Made by a program: the position numbers and the translations under genes
Origin: Phytoseiulus persimilis
Taxonomy: Eukaryota; Arthropoda; Arachnida; Mesostigmata; Phytoseiidae
Assembly: GCA_037576195.1 (NCBI GenBank)
Contig: CM075102.1
Span: forward strand, 41,288,745-41,352,744
Direction of reading: 5' to 3'
Length of the DNA: 64,000 nucleotides
In this document: positions 12,528 to 23,349 of the stretch, piece after piece
How positions within the stretch are numbered: position 1 is the stretch's first letter
How the letters are laid out: each line of letters begins with the position of its first letter
Notes under the pieces: generated by a model
What the model saw: the letters and a program-made list of their open reading frames with translations, nothing else
Told to the model about the DNA's origin: nothing
Databases searched by the model: none

Positions 12528-13811
12528 TCAGCTCCTTTTGTGGGCGTCTCTTTCAGCGGGCGGTGGCTCTTGACCCGTCGGGGTCACCATCGGCAACCAG
12601 CCTTGCTGATTTCGAAACTGGTGCAGAGACAAACTGAGCGGAACGTCTGGTGATATATCTGCATGTGATTGACTGCCTTGCGCCTGATGACGTTCCTCCC
12701 TGATGATGAGTTTGTCCTCAGGGACCAAGTCTTCGAGTCCTGAGCCGTGACCGGCCGCTGATTGTCCCCGATTCGAAACGGGCTCCTGATCAGAATCGAA
12801 ATGATACCTCACCGCAGTCTCATGCAAGGGACCGTCCGCCACATTATGGGGCCACGGGTCTATTTGAGTCTTCTGTCGAGGAGCTCTGATCGGTTTTACC
12901 GGAACGCCACTTACGTCAAACTGTCCGAGCTTACTATCCTGAACATCGAAGGGCGGGGTGTGGACAACTTGTGCGTCTTTAATCTCGTTAACTTTCAGAA
13001 CTTCAGCGAGCTGGCTCTGTTGTGAGGTAGACCACTCGTTGGCGGCACGAGCTCGGCCGTGCGACCTGCCTTCGACCTTCGACCTTTCAGATTGAGGCGT
13101 GCTGTCCCAGGAAATGGTGCCTTCGGGGTTGGCCCCATGGTGCAGCTTCATCATGATACCGTTCGGATCACCGAAAAATCCGGCTGCTTTCAGAGCGGGC
13201 AGAATTTCTTCTCTGATCTCGACTTGATGCGAATGTTGGCCACCTGACCCGAATTCTCCTCCTCCCAGGGATGGAACGCCATGTTGATGGTAGGTACTCT
13301 GCTGGAGGTCTCCGTCGGATCCTCGTTGAGAGCTCAAACTTTCCGGCAGCGCCATTTGGCCATGCCAGCCTTGCATCTGCTGCCAGCCGCTGCCGCCATC
13401 GAAGTTCCATCCTCCCTGCCCGGCGTTGTGGTCCCAGCCTTCGGCCATATGCCAACCTTGTGCTCTCCACGGGTCGCTGTCCTCTATCACCTAAGAGGTA
13501 CAACCAGCATAAGTAATCTCCACTGGAACCGAGTCCATCCAGGAGCTTCAGGACGATGGATATACTGGTATTGAGCCACCTACGTGTGAACGGATACTCA
13601 CCTTGAAAGTTTGTTCGTGTCGATTTCGTTTGATTATTGGCAACGGAATGGGCAGCGGTATGAAGTGCGGTGCAAACATTTTCGCTGCGAACGCAAGTTT
13701 CGCTAGCTTTTTCAGCTTGAATTTATACTTGAGGTGCTCAAAGCCGTGAACTTCTGCTGTCGACATTAAAACCATCACCGCCATTGAGAGACAAACGCAA
13801 CGACACCGCAT
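12528..13811 (-). CDS. Secreted Trp/Gly-rich protein of unknown function
   Basis: There are two exons, 13811-13602 and 13490-12528, joined in phase 0 by a 111 bp GT-AG intron with good sites; the product is 390 residues. Residues 1-23 form a clear signal peptide (hydrophobic AVMVLM core, cut after VHG). Next comes a strongly basic amphipathic stretch (KYKFKLKKLAKLAFAAKMF, about residues 27-45) and a proline-alternating IPLPIPLPII motif. Exon 2 opens with a Trp/Gly-rich segment (repeated GW and WH pairs) and continues as low-complexity polar sequence rich in Gln, Ser and His. I do not recognise a named family. The Lys/Leu block plus IPLPIPLP pattern resembles small secreted cuticular, salivary or antimicrobial-type arthropod proteins, which is only a resemblance. 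An acceptor-like CACAG just before the ATG suggests an upstream untranslated exon. Confidence 0.75.
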
Positions 13812-16800
13812 TCCCCCTGTGAATCAATATATACCAATAGTCAGCTTACCGCTTCAGAGCCTCGCAAGCCGCATTAGAATTTTCGACGCAGAAAATCCAA
13901 AGCATGCCTTGTGACGAGTGCGGGGTGTTTGATGTGATATCAGACATTGAGAAGGTTGTCGAAATAATTTGGAAATCTGGGACACTCTGCGGAGGATCAG
14001 CACGAGGAGAACAGGCGAAGCGAGTTTTTGAAGAATCTTGCATTTTTCGGTGCCAGAAAATCGATGTGATTTCACGTCGGGGTCCGAGATGATCGCTCAA
14101 TAAGGTACACCGGGGTCTGAGCCGACGCCTTCGGAACTTCTCAAGAAGAGCAGCTATCAACATTATCTTAATGACGAGTCACGGAGCCGGTATCCCACTT
14201 CTCGGAAATGCGATTCTCAAGAAGAGTTCCGCCAAAGGTGCATGACATTACACAACGACGGACTTCCTTCATGTTCGTCTGGTCAGTGTGGGAGCGGTTC
14301 ACTGAGAGAATCAGCGAACAAGGATAGTTCTTCTCTTGTGGGCATTTATCTCGAAGCTTTACAAAAATTTTGATACGCCACGCCTTCCGCGAAATGGCCG
14401 TCACTGGTTTACGTTACTCCATGACATTATGAGGTCTACGAGCGTAACGCGCAATCGTTCGTACTCACAAGACTCTCCGTTGAGACTGCGCAATGATAAA
14501 AAAATGAGATAGCGCCACTGAGTTGACCTTGTACTTCCGCAGCTTCTTGATGATTTCTCTTGGTACGAACGAACGGCATCCGATTGATATCTCTCCCCCA
14601 CAAAACTGAAGCCCAAGCGCTCTCGATAGGAAATCAAAAATGAATGTTCCAATGATTTTGATCTCAATACGACTTCAATTCTACTTTGAAGGACATCGAT
14701 CGAGACTATCCGTGTCAATTTTTTTTTCGGAGAACAGCGTTCTCGACAGAACCTGAGGCGAGGAAGTGCTCGAGGCGAGGAAAAGTGACTGCACCCGAGA
14801 CCATCAGCCACTCCCCCTCGGACATGACTCGTCCATTCGCAATGGTTTCTTCCCATTCCGACAGAGAGTAGCACCGCCGAAGAATCACTTCAGAGGCTTA
14901 CTTTTCTTCCGACGAGACCTTCGAGTCGATGAGTTTATCCACAGGTCAAACAGGATGGTATACCGACTGCGGACGCGACGAAGCAGTCACAAACTAACAC
15001 ACACGGAACACAGAGCGGAAACGTCACGCGCGCAAGGTTTTAACGCAGGTTCCAGACAAAGCTTTCTTCCTCACCGTTGATCCCCCTCCCTCGGGATGAA
15101 AGAGCCGTCTGGGGAGGACCAGCGCTGAGTGAAGTTCCACTGATTGAGAATGCTGCTAAATCAGAACATCCGTGTCCCCGAAAAACAATACTTCAACGAC
15201 CCCGTCGTTCATCAATCGGGGATCTGATCCCGATCGGAATGTCCATCTAAATGTAGATGGAAGGAGTTAGAGAAAATATTCCAGCGCCCAAAACGGCGGC
15301 GGTAGGTTGAGACATCGACAATTTTCGTGTCGCGATGAAATCGAACGATGCTCCAAATAAGATGTACTTCCGTCCGTTCGGGCTGACCCAATGTCGCACA
15401 TCAGGTGAGTCCTCGGAAGATGCTGTGCACTCAGAGCAGCATCAGAAATTTTGGACCAAGTTCATGGAAACTCTTTCTGATACTATGATTCCAACAAGTT
15501 AACGGCGGATGCTCTGTACATCGTGAGGGTCAACAGACGTATCTCATTGGGGAAAGAATGCTCCAGATTCGCCCACTCACGAACGCAGAAGAATCGACCT
15601 CTGAGAACTGATCCCACGAACTTTGAGGGTAATGTTCAAGGAAACCGCCGTTCTCGCTCCATCACAAACAAGTGTCGGATTGGAGAAAATGCAATGAACC
15701 CCCGCGGTCGGAATCAGCCATCGAGTTCATTCCGACTCATGCGTGATACAATCCGACTTCATTGTCTCATCGACTTCGAGCGTGAATCCCAGAAAAGCTC
15801 CGGATGCGCCGCAGCCATCGTCCTCGGTCAATGTGGAGCCGGGGCACCGCTTTGCCATCATGATATGGAATGCTGGTTGTTCGATGAGGCGATCTCAATC
15901 TTTCATCGTTGATGGAATGCAGATGAGGCTGCTCGAATGCGATGAAGAACTGGTACTCGTCGAACATCGTTTCGGCAGAGAGTTGTCATTATTCGATAAG
16001 CCTCTGGAACTGGACATCTCCCTTTTTTGTAAAATGCGAAAGTCCAGTTCTAACTTTTTCAATCAGACGCGCGCGCTTTTACGTCCGCCGTCAAGACGAC
16101 ATCCACGCGACGGCGGGTTCGGACCAGTGCTGGATCCCGCTCATTGTTTATGTTTCCGCGGGCACCGACTTTGTGTTCGCTCAAACGGTGGAAGTATTCA
16201 CAGTGGCAGTGTGGGATTGTTCGAGCAGGAGTGTGGTTGTTGACGTTATTATTAAGCGCGATTTCGAGCTGTAGTGTCGCGCTTCGCGGAGCCTGGTGCA
16301 CGAATTCTCAACATTTGATAGCTTGCGCAGCGCTTGTAGAGCCGTCGGAAGCGTTCAGAGAGCAGATTTGGTGAATCGAAAAGAGGTGTTCACGGCCCTC
16401 CATTTATACGAGGTGTTCAGATTAGGTCGGGGATTTCCATTTCTGTACCTTCTCCCGGTGGAAACTCTGTGTGAAAAGATATTTCCCCTATGGACGGCTC
16501 AGAGGACGAGCCATGTTTTCATTCTTGTATCGCTGGTCTCTCGGCGAAGTGACGTCCCCCTTTCACCACGCTCGTATCTTTTTAGAGAAGCCGAGCTCGA
16601 CTTATTTTCCGGTCTCAAAAAGTTCTTGAATCGAGTCAGACTACCCGAAGATAAAGCTGCCGGGTCGACCCGAGAATCCCGCTCATTCAGTTGATCGATC
16701 TGGATGCCTGTGACTGCACTCGCGCCGGATCGGGTAGGTTGGATCAGTTTGGGAACTTTCCGCCGCTGGAGAATTCCTCCCATTCGGCTTGAATGAAACC

Positions 16801-19227
16801 TTACGAGGAGGAGGGGATGGGATCCTGTCAGGAGTTCAGGGATTCCCTGGGCTGACACAACCGTTCGCAATTTTCCAAACTTCAAACCGATCGTCCTGTG
16901 GGTCGGAGTGTTCGAGCCACTCCCCCACTCGCGTCGAATCACAACTAGTTGAGCTCGATCGGTTGATATTTGCTCTGGCCACCGCCTGTCGAGAGAACGC
17001 GAGCTTGTGGAAGTTGAACAATAATTGTATGCGCGCTGAATTTCTTCGACTCGCAGAGGATCCGCAGCTCGGCGGTCAGCCTGTAAAGTTTCACTTAACT
17101 TCTTGCTCGTGGGGACAATCCACGAAGGCCCTCGTGCTGCCCTTCGTCAAGCTCTTTCCAAGAGACTGGCGCCGCTGCGTTTGTACGAGCGACTCGCGAA
17201 TGATCCTGAGTCTTCCTTGGCGTTTTCACTCGGCTGTTGTGAAAGTCAAGTCCTCCGCGTTACAGGACTTAGCCTTGTCCGTCCTGAAACGCGTCCTTGC
17301 GTCGATCCTCTGGACCGTAAGGTCGTCAGTTGAGCTTTGAATGCATCTGATCGAACTCTAGTCGACTTATCCACCGTCCTCTTGACAGCAGGCGGGCGGC
17401 GGATCCAGCCGACTTCAATGGAAGATCAGGCACGGAATCGGACCTCCCTTTCAATCAAACATCCGACATCGAGGTGTTCTCGGGTGGGTCAGTGCACCGC
17501 GAAAAATCACCGAAAATGAATTGCGGATCAGAAAACAGATGGCGCACTCTTTTCTTGTTGAGGTGCAGCTACTGGCAACCGCAGAAGCATTAGGATCCTC
17601 ATTCACACATCGTCGACGGACGAAAAGCGAAAAGATGAAGTCGGTGATCCAGATATTCAGATCGGTAGATCGTTAGAGCGAAGAAAAGAAAGTGGTCAGA
17701 GTCCGATAATCATCGACTATCCCATGCATACTCGGACTAATTTACATGAAATTGTCAAGTCAAAGGTCGACCACTACTGCATTGTCCCCGAGCGAGCGTG
17801 TCGGCGACGGCGACGAGAAAGAAAGAGAGACGTGTGTGCGCAAAAGAGAAGTGAGCCCGTCAGCTCATCCGTCCACCGGCTCACACACACGCCATCAGAC
17901 GAATCGTCGAGAAGATGCACTTGCTCCCGATGCATCATGTCAGTGCCGACTCGCTATGAGGCGCAAAAAGAGTGACAATGTACATGCAATACCTCAACAA
18001 TGGAACGCAATCGATCAGATGTTCCCTTCGTTTTTTTATGGGCGTGCGCTTCGTTGGAGAAAATCTGGGAAATCTTCACTGGAGAAAAAACTATATAGTT
18101 CAGGTCATGGCAGTTATATCCTCCCTCCTCATCGGTATCTCTCGGAAGCGGATCGCAAGAGAGAATCGGCATTCATGGTTCCGCAAGCTCCTACGACATT
18201 TATTAGACTCAGGACGATGTTTGACATCTCAGAACACCCGCGAATCATTGGATAACCTTATAATTCAGGGCACTCTCATAAGACTTTGGTAACCGAGTCC
18301 GCTCACGTTGGATAATCTGTTCCATTGGAACAGTTATATCAAAGAAGAACGCCGCTCGCCGACGCTTGCGCAATCAAGTCCATCAAAGAGTCGGCCATTC
18401 CATCACCCAGGCGAATGAAACTACCTCCGACTTCTATAGTCGGATTCTATAGACGTCCGCTGTGTCTGCGTACGAGTCGGTGTACTGGAGCAGCACAGTC
18501 AACAAGCCATCAGGCGGCGGTTCTCGTGAGAGAAAGACAGCTAACATGAGATCCCAGATCTATTCGCGTCACGAGAGAAACCTCATTGTCCAATAGGAAG
18601 TTGGTAGTTCATCCGGCTGACACGAAACGAGCTATCTGAGGCTTTCAGATGGAATCCGTCTGTCGACTCGTTGTACTATTCATGATGTTTGCCTCGGATC
18701 GGCGCAGTTTGTCCCGTGGAGGCCAACATTTGGGAGGAGAATCCCAAAATAACTTTTCGATACCAGATATTCCGCGGCAGAACTCGCCTCATTGAAACCC
18801 CAGGAGCGATGCTCTAGGAAGCGAGCTGTGCTCAAAACTTCCTTTCAGGGAGTTAGTGTTTGAGAGAAACTCCTCCTCTGGCAGACTTATGTAAGCGCGG
18901 TTCGGACCCGCCGTCGGAAAAGGTACTGATTGTTGGTGTGTGCAGTGTTTTTTCTTGCTAATTCAAGGATTTACAAAAGAAAACCTTCGAGCGCAACAAA
19001 CGAGTCCAACTACGCCAAACGAGAAGACCAAATTGCAATTAAGATCGCTTATCGATGCTTACATTTGACAATTGTGAGCCCGCGTGGGGCCAACCGACTG
19101 CCTTACAAGCGGTCGAGCAACAAGCTAGTTGGACGACTGGCTCGCAGCACCAGTGTACCGGTGTTGCGGTACTGTCAGAGCTGGGGTCAAAGGCTCTGCG
19201 GCTCAAAAGAGAGACTCGACAAAAAAA
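13812..19227. other. Long intergenic stretch without a supportable gene
   Basis: Over 5.4 kb were read on both strands. Open frames exist, for example minus-strand frames near 14401-14874 and plus-strand frames near 15523-16274, but they lack recognisable domains, matched splice sites or start contexts. A purine-rich GAAAGAAAGAGAGA patch lies near 17815. I see no RNA gene and no clear transposon here. Confidence 0.5.
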
Positions 19228-21220
19228 AATGCTGTGTAGTTCCCGCCGCGACGGCGCACACTTAAAGGCCTCCGGGCGTCATTCAGCCAAAAAGGCGCAA
19301 TCAATAAGACACAATCAATAAGAAGAGATCAATCGAGCCCTGGGAGCCGTGAGTCGGCACTTGTGAGCTTTTCCGTTATCATCCCCAACGACTCAGATGT
19401 GGGATTCAGAAGTGGCCCTGCTGAACCAGAAACCCGGCCTCAAAGTGCAGGTCCTGTGGCCCCTGACCACGATCTGCAGGAACAAAGAGAGGCTGCTGCA
19501 GGCCTTCGAGAGGTTCCCAGTGGCGGTGAAGGCGAACCCCGCCATGGTCTCCGGGATCGAGTTCATCAGGACGGCCTGTGTTGGGCACGTCCTGGAGGAG
19601 AGGTTGACGATCAACATCGCGACCACGCACATCCCGAACACCAAGTGAGACTCACTGGAGGCGGCACTGGAGTGAAGACCAACCCCAGTGCCTGCCTCTT
19701 CTGGCACATGATGATCAAGCCGGAGGTGATGGGGATGGACCTCATCAACACCCAGTACGCGACGCAGCTCGCGCTGGACCCGGCCTGCATGACGGCCAAC
19801 AGGGCCGCCATGATCGCTTTCCAAGGCAGCATCAAGAAGAGCAGGAGCCGGGCGGCCAGGACCCTGGCCTTCGGCTTCCAGGAGGAGTACTACGCCACGG
19901 CCGCGTCGGACAACTACCCGCTGGTGTGGGCGGACATCGACGACGAGCTGTGCCCGGTGTGGACGGCCGAGAACATCATCATGTACTCCATGGTGCACAT
20001 GGAGGCCTACGCGCTGATGCGCAAGAAGGTGGGGGAGAGGCTCACGGGGAAGGACATCATAATCAAGGTCACCGGGGGGTTCCGGTTCAGGAGGGAGGAC
20101 GACCCCAACGATTTCATCAAGAAGATGAGGGAGGAGAAGGACAAGCCCAGCGGGGAGAGAAGCGAGGTCGGCTCCAAGGGGGAAAGCAGCTCCAAGGAGG
20201 CGGCGACCTCGGAGGAGGAAGAGGAGGGCGCCTTCGGCGCGAGCTCCGCAACCGGGGAGGAGGAGTGAATCGAGTCCTCCGACGGCAGGAAGTTCTCCAA
20301 GGGGGACCCCAGGGTCATGGAGGCGCTCGAGCTGGAGGATTTCGGGGGTGACACTTACGCTCCTTAGGATTATGGATTATGGAGCGACTGCCCACATCAG
20401 CCAACTCCGCTTGTTCGGTGCTTCTGGGAATAACCCGTCAGGTGAGTTCCCTTGCCCCGCTATTGAACCCGGCAGTTCAGTGGGTAGTTCGAATTCCGAC
20501 ACCGTCGACACTTACAAAGGCATACACGATCGGTTACTAACGAATTCGGAGGACATTGCAGAATCCGTGGCCCCGGCAAATCAAGCAAACCCCGACAGCA
20601 AGAGTCAACCACACCTAAGACGCACATCCCGGATACCGAAACCCAAGAGGATCTTCGACCCGTCGGATTAGCCAATCAATTCCATCAAAGTATCCAAAAG
20701 GTACTCGTGTGACTGTCACGGATTCAGTGTTCTGATGTACCGCAGGAAAATCATGTCGGTTCTTTCAGTTTACTTAATCCTAGCTTAGTGTCGTCGAGGA
20801 CGTCGTGGATTTCAGGAAGGTCGAATGTCAGCAATGCTGGGTAGTTCCCGTCGCGACGGTGCACACTCAAAGGCCTCTGGGCGTCATTCAACCAAAAAGG
20901 CGCATTCAATAAGACACTTCTCAGTAGAGTCGTGAGATCAATCGAGCCATGGGGGCCGTGAGTCGGCACTTGTGAAATAAACCACGTGAGACAAGGATCG
21001 CGAGCTTTTCCGTTATCACCCCCGACACAAACGATAGCGCGTCAATTCGCGAAGGCATACATCGCCCGTTATGTCAAGACAGACTTGCCAGTGTTGTTCG
21101 AGGCATTATCATGGCCATCACCACCAGCATCCGAGGCCCAGACTCTAGCGAATGAAATAATCAGCACAGGAAGGCTGTTTACTGCCCCCACAACGTTCAA
21201 CAAAAGTGACCAACTTTAGG
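19228..21220 (+). mobile_element. Fossil LTR retroelement with an enclosed GC-rich segment
   Basis: Two direct repeats (about 19228-19392 and 20833-21030) share a long similar block that begins GTTCCCG; the best 73 bp differ at about six sites, mostly transitions. I read them as degenerate LTR ends. Between them, at 20348-20671, an open stretch ends in the basic motif RRTSRIPKPKRIFDPSD, which looks like the C-terminal tail of an LTR-element Pol protein. After the right repeat a short open stretch (20986-21219) could be the start of another copy's Gag. The element is broken, with most of its inside missing and at least several breaks. The family was not resolved (Ty3-like or BEL-like). Repeat divergence suggests an old but not ancient insertion. 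Confidence 0.5.
19397..20345 (+). pseudogene. GC-rich fossil reading stretch, possibly virus-derived
   Basis: This segment lies between the two repeats of the LTR fossil. Its base use is unlike all its surroundings: third codon positions are almost all G or C and arginine is mostly AGG. The predicted protein has globular character and an acidic Ser/Glu-rich tail, which is reminiscent of a viral nucleoprotein or a Gag. I cannot name a family. Capture of a foreign or viral messenger by the retroelement would explain both the position and the base use, but that is inference. It appears broken, with about one or two breaks, and is treated as a fossil. Confidence 0.35.
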
Positions 21221-23349
21221 AAACGCTGCCACCACGTGGCGGCTAGTCGGAAACGACGAGCGAACTCAATCGTGCAGGCATCGCGGCAATCGACTTTCGG
21301 GCAGTTACTCTTCCGTCGTTAAGCTCTCCGAACACGTTTTGCCCCTTAATAGAAAAACCCGAATACCGAAGGATGGCGGAGCAAACCAGGATTCATGATT
21401 ATTGTTGATCAGCTGAAAACTTGTGAGTTCGACTCTCTAATTCGAGGAGGGCTTTAAGTGGGAATATTTTTCAGGAGGACTTCCCATGGTTCACGCTCGG
21501 ATGCGCGCTGCTCCTATCGAAGCATTGTCGTACTTGGCGACATATTCACCATCGAGCCCCGGGGATCGAGAATAACGTCACTTGGAACGCTCCAGTGGTA
21601 CATTTCTCCGTCGCCCGGCTTGAGACTTCCAGATCCCTCAATAAGAGAAGTGTGCGTCCATACAGCGGAAAAAGGTGGGGCCCCACATGCTGCGAACTGC
21701 TGCAATGGAACAGTCAAGTCCCAAGAACAGGGATCTTCATGGATTCAAGCAATTGAATCTTCGCCATGCAGCCAGTGTGTGCTGTGATACAAGGATGAGA
21801 TGAGTCTGTCCCAGCGGGCTCATGAAATCGTGAAGATTTCGCTTGCCTAGACTGGCTCCGTGATATACAGACATCGATGTGGAAAACCCTCGAATCGAGG
21901 GAGGAGACGACACAGCTCGACGTCAATTGAAAACATCCACAACGTTAGCGTGATCGAAACCTTCAAATTCACCAACAGGAAGTGGACCTGGAGCTCCTGT
22001 CTCCATTACACGCATCTCCACCGTCGCATAATTCCAGTGCGGCCGCAGAAGAGGGAAGCTTCGAGAGGAGGTTTTCCAACCGAGGTAATGCGGAGTCATC
22101 CAAAGTTAGAGAGAACGAGCTCAGTTTCTACTTCCCACGCCACCCAGCCCTGGTGCTCCTCACCGGGACGATAGACGGAATATAGCCTATTCCTTTACTT
22201 TCCGAACAACTCTGATGTCTCCCAAATAATCTACACAGCTGCTGGAGGCGTACCGTAGCGTGAGTTAGGGCACGCACGCTCATGAATGGTGGAGTTGTAC
22301 GCCGGGCGACCTCTACCACCGGGGGGCACCGAGCAGTTTGTTTCATTCTCGTCTCGTGCCATCATCTCGCCGGCCCGGCCGCCGCGTGACGTAAGCAAAT
22401 AGTGCCGTGCGTATGACCTACACGCGGTGTAGAGGCGAATAGCGAGGCGGTCTGCAGACTTGGGGATAGCTCGATTCTGCCTCGGTGTACTCTCTATGGT
22501 TCGCATACAAGGTTCGACTTGATTCGCGTGCGTGGCACGAGACCGACTCCGATTTCCGACGTCTCGAGAAACAGCGGTCGGCCTTGAGACTTGGCAGCCT
22601 TCAACCTGTATTTATAAGCGTAAATCGAGCTCTCTCTCTCTCTCTCTCGGAATGTTCCCGAGCCCGATGCTACTCGAGCGTAGTGGTTTTCATGATAGTT
22701 CCCCCTGATTGTGTCCGCACGGCACGTTGCTCTAGTGTCATAGTTTTTAATTCGTTCTTTTCGACATTTTCGCCTCGACATTCAGCCGTCAGACCTTTTC
22801 CGAGATGGAATTCTTCTGTATGACCTCAATGACCGGAGGTATCAATATGGGGAGGTCACTGGATTGAGTGGGCGTTGGAATACTTTTGATCGATTATGAC
22901 AACACTCGCGGAAGACGAAACGAGCTATCTATCCGGTTGAGACTCCGACTTCTCATTCTGGTGAGCTTCACAGGTTTCTCCACGATCTTCAAGTTCTGTT
23001 CCCACCAGGCACCCATGAGAACTATGCGAACAGAGCTGATTGCATTCATTGGATAATTGTGTACACCTGAATTTTTCCAACATGATACTCGACACGTGTC
23101 ACTCCCCAAACTTCGTCGCGACACAATGAGGCGTGGATGAGCTGAGGGCAGCACCGAAGAGTTCAGAATAAAAAAACAAACAATGCCTTCGAACAACTAG
23201 AGATTTTGTCGTAATATATTTATCAAACTTCACGCAACAGTCCCATTCAGCCAGTCCACTCCGCGTTACGGGAGCTCCCGGGACAAATGGCATCGATTTC
23301 TCGGTATGGATGGGATTGTGAATTATTCATTAGTTCCGCGCGCAGAAAC
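21031..23349. other. Intergenic sequence with one weak candidate exon
   Basis: The left part continues past the LTR fossil. A minus-strand open stretch at 21711-21514 follows a good acceptor (CCATTGCAG) and is listed among the findings. A CT dinucleotide run lies at about 22630-22648, and a TATA-like TATTTATAAG at about 22611 has no gene that I can attach to it. The right end should contain the USP gene's 3' UTR. Confidence 0.4.
22630..22648 (+). repeat. CT dinucleotide microsatellite
   Basis: About nine CT units in a row, in an intergenic stretch. It is simple sequence with no other meaning seen. Confidence 0.85.

Noticed and set aside
14700-14870. Minus-strand stretch with protein-like text (YSLSEWEETIANG and following)
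   Set aside because: No start, no matching donor downstream and no recognisable family; the upstream intron would be impossibly short.
15523-16274. Overlapping plus-strand frames of 110-166 codons
   Set aside because: Several frames are open at once, composition is like the flanks, and no domain or splice logic was found.
19393-19998. Long minus-strand frame of 201 codons
   Set aside because: It is opposite the GC-rich fossil stretch; GC-rich third positions remove stops on the other strand and so create it.
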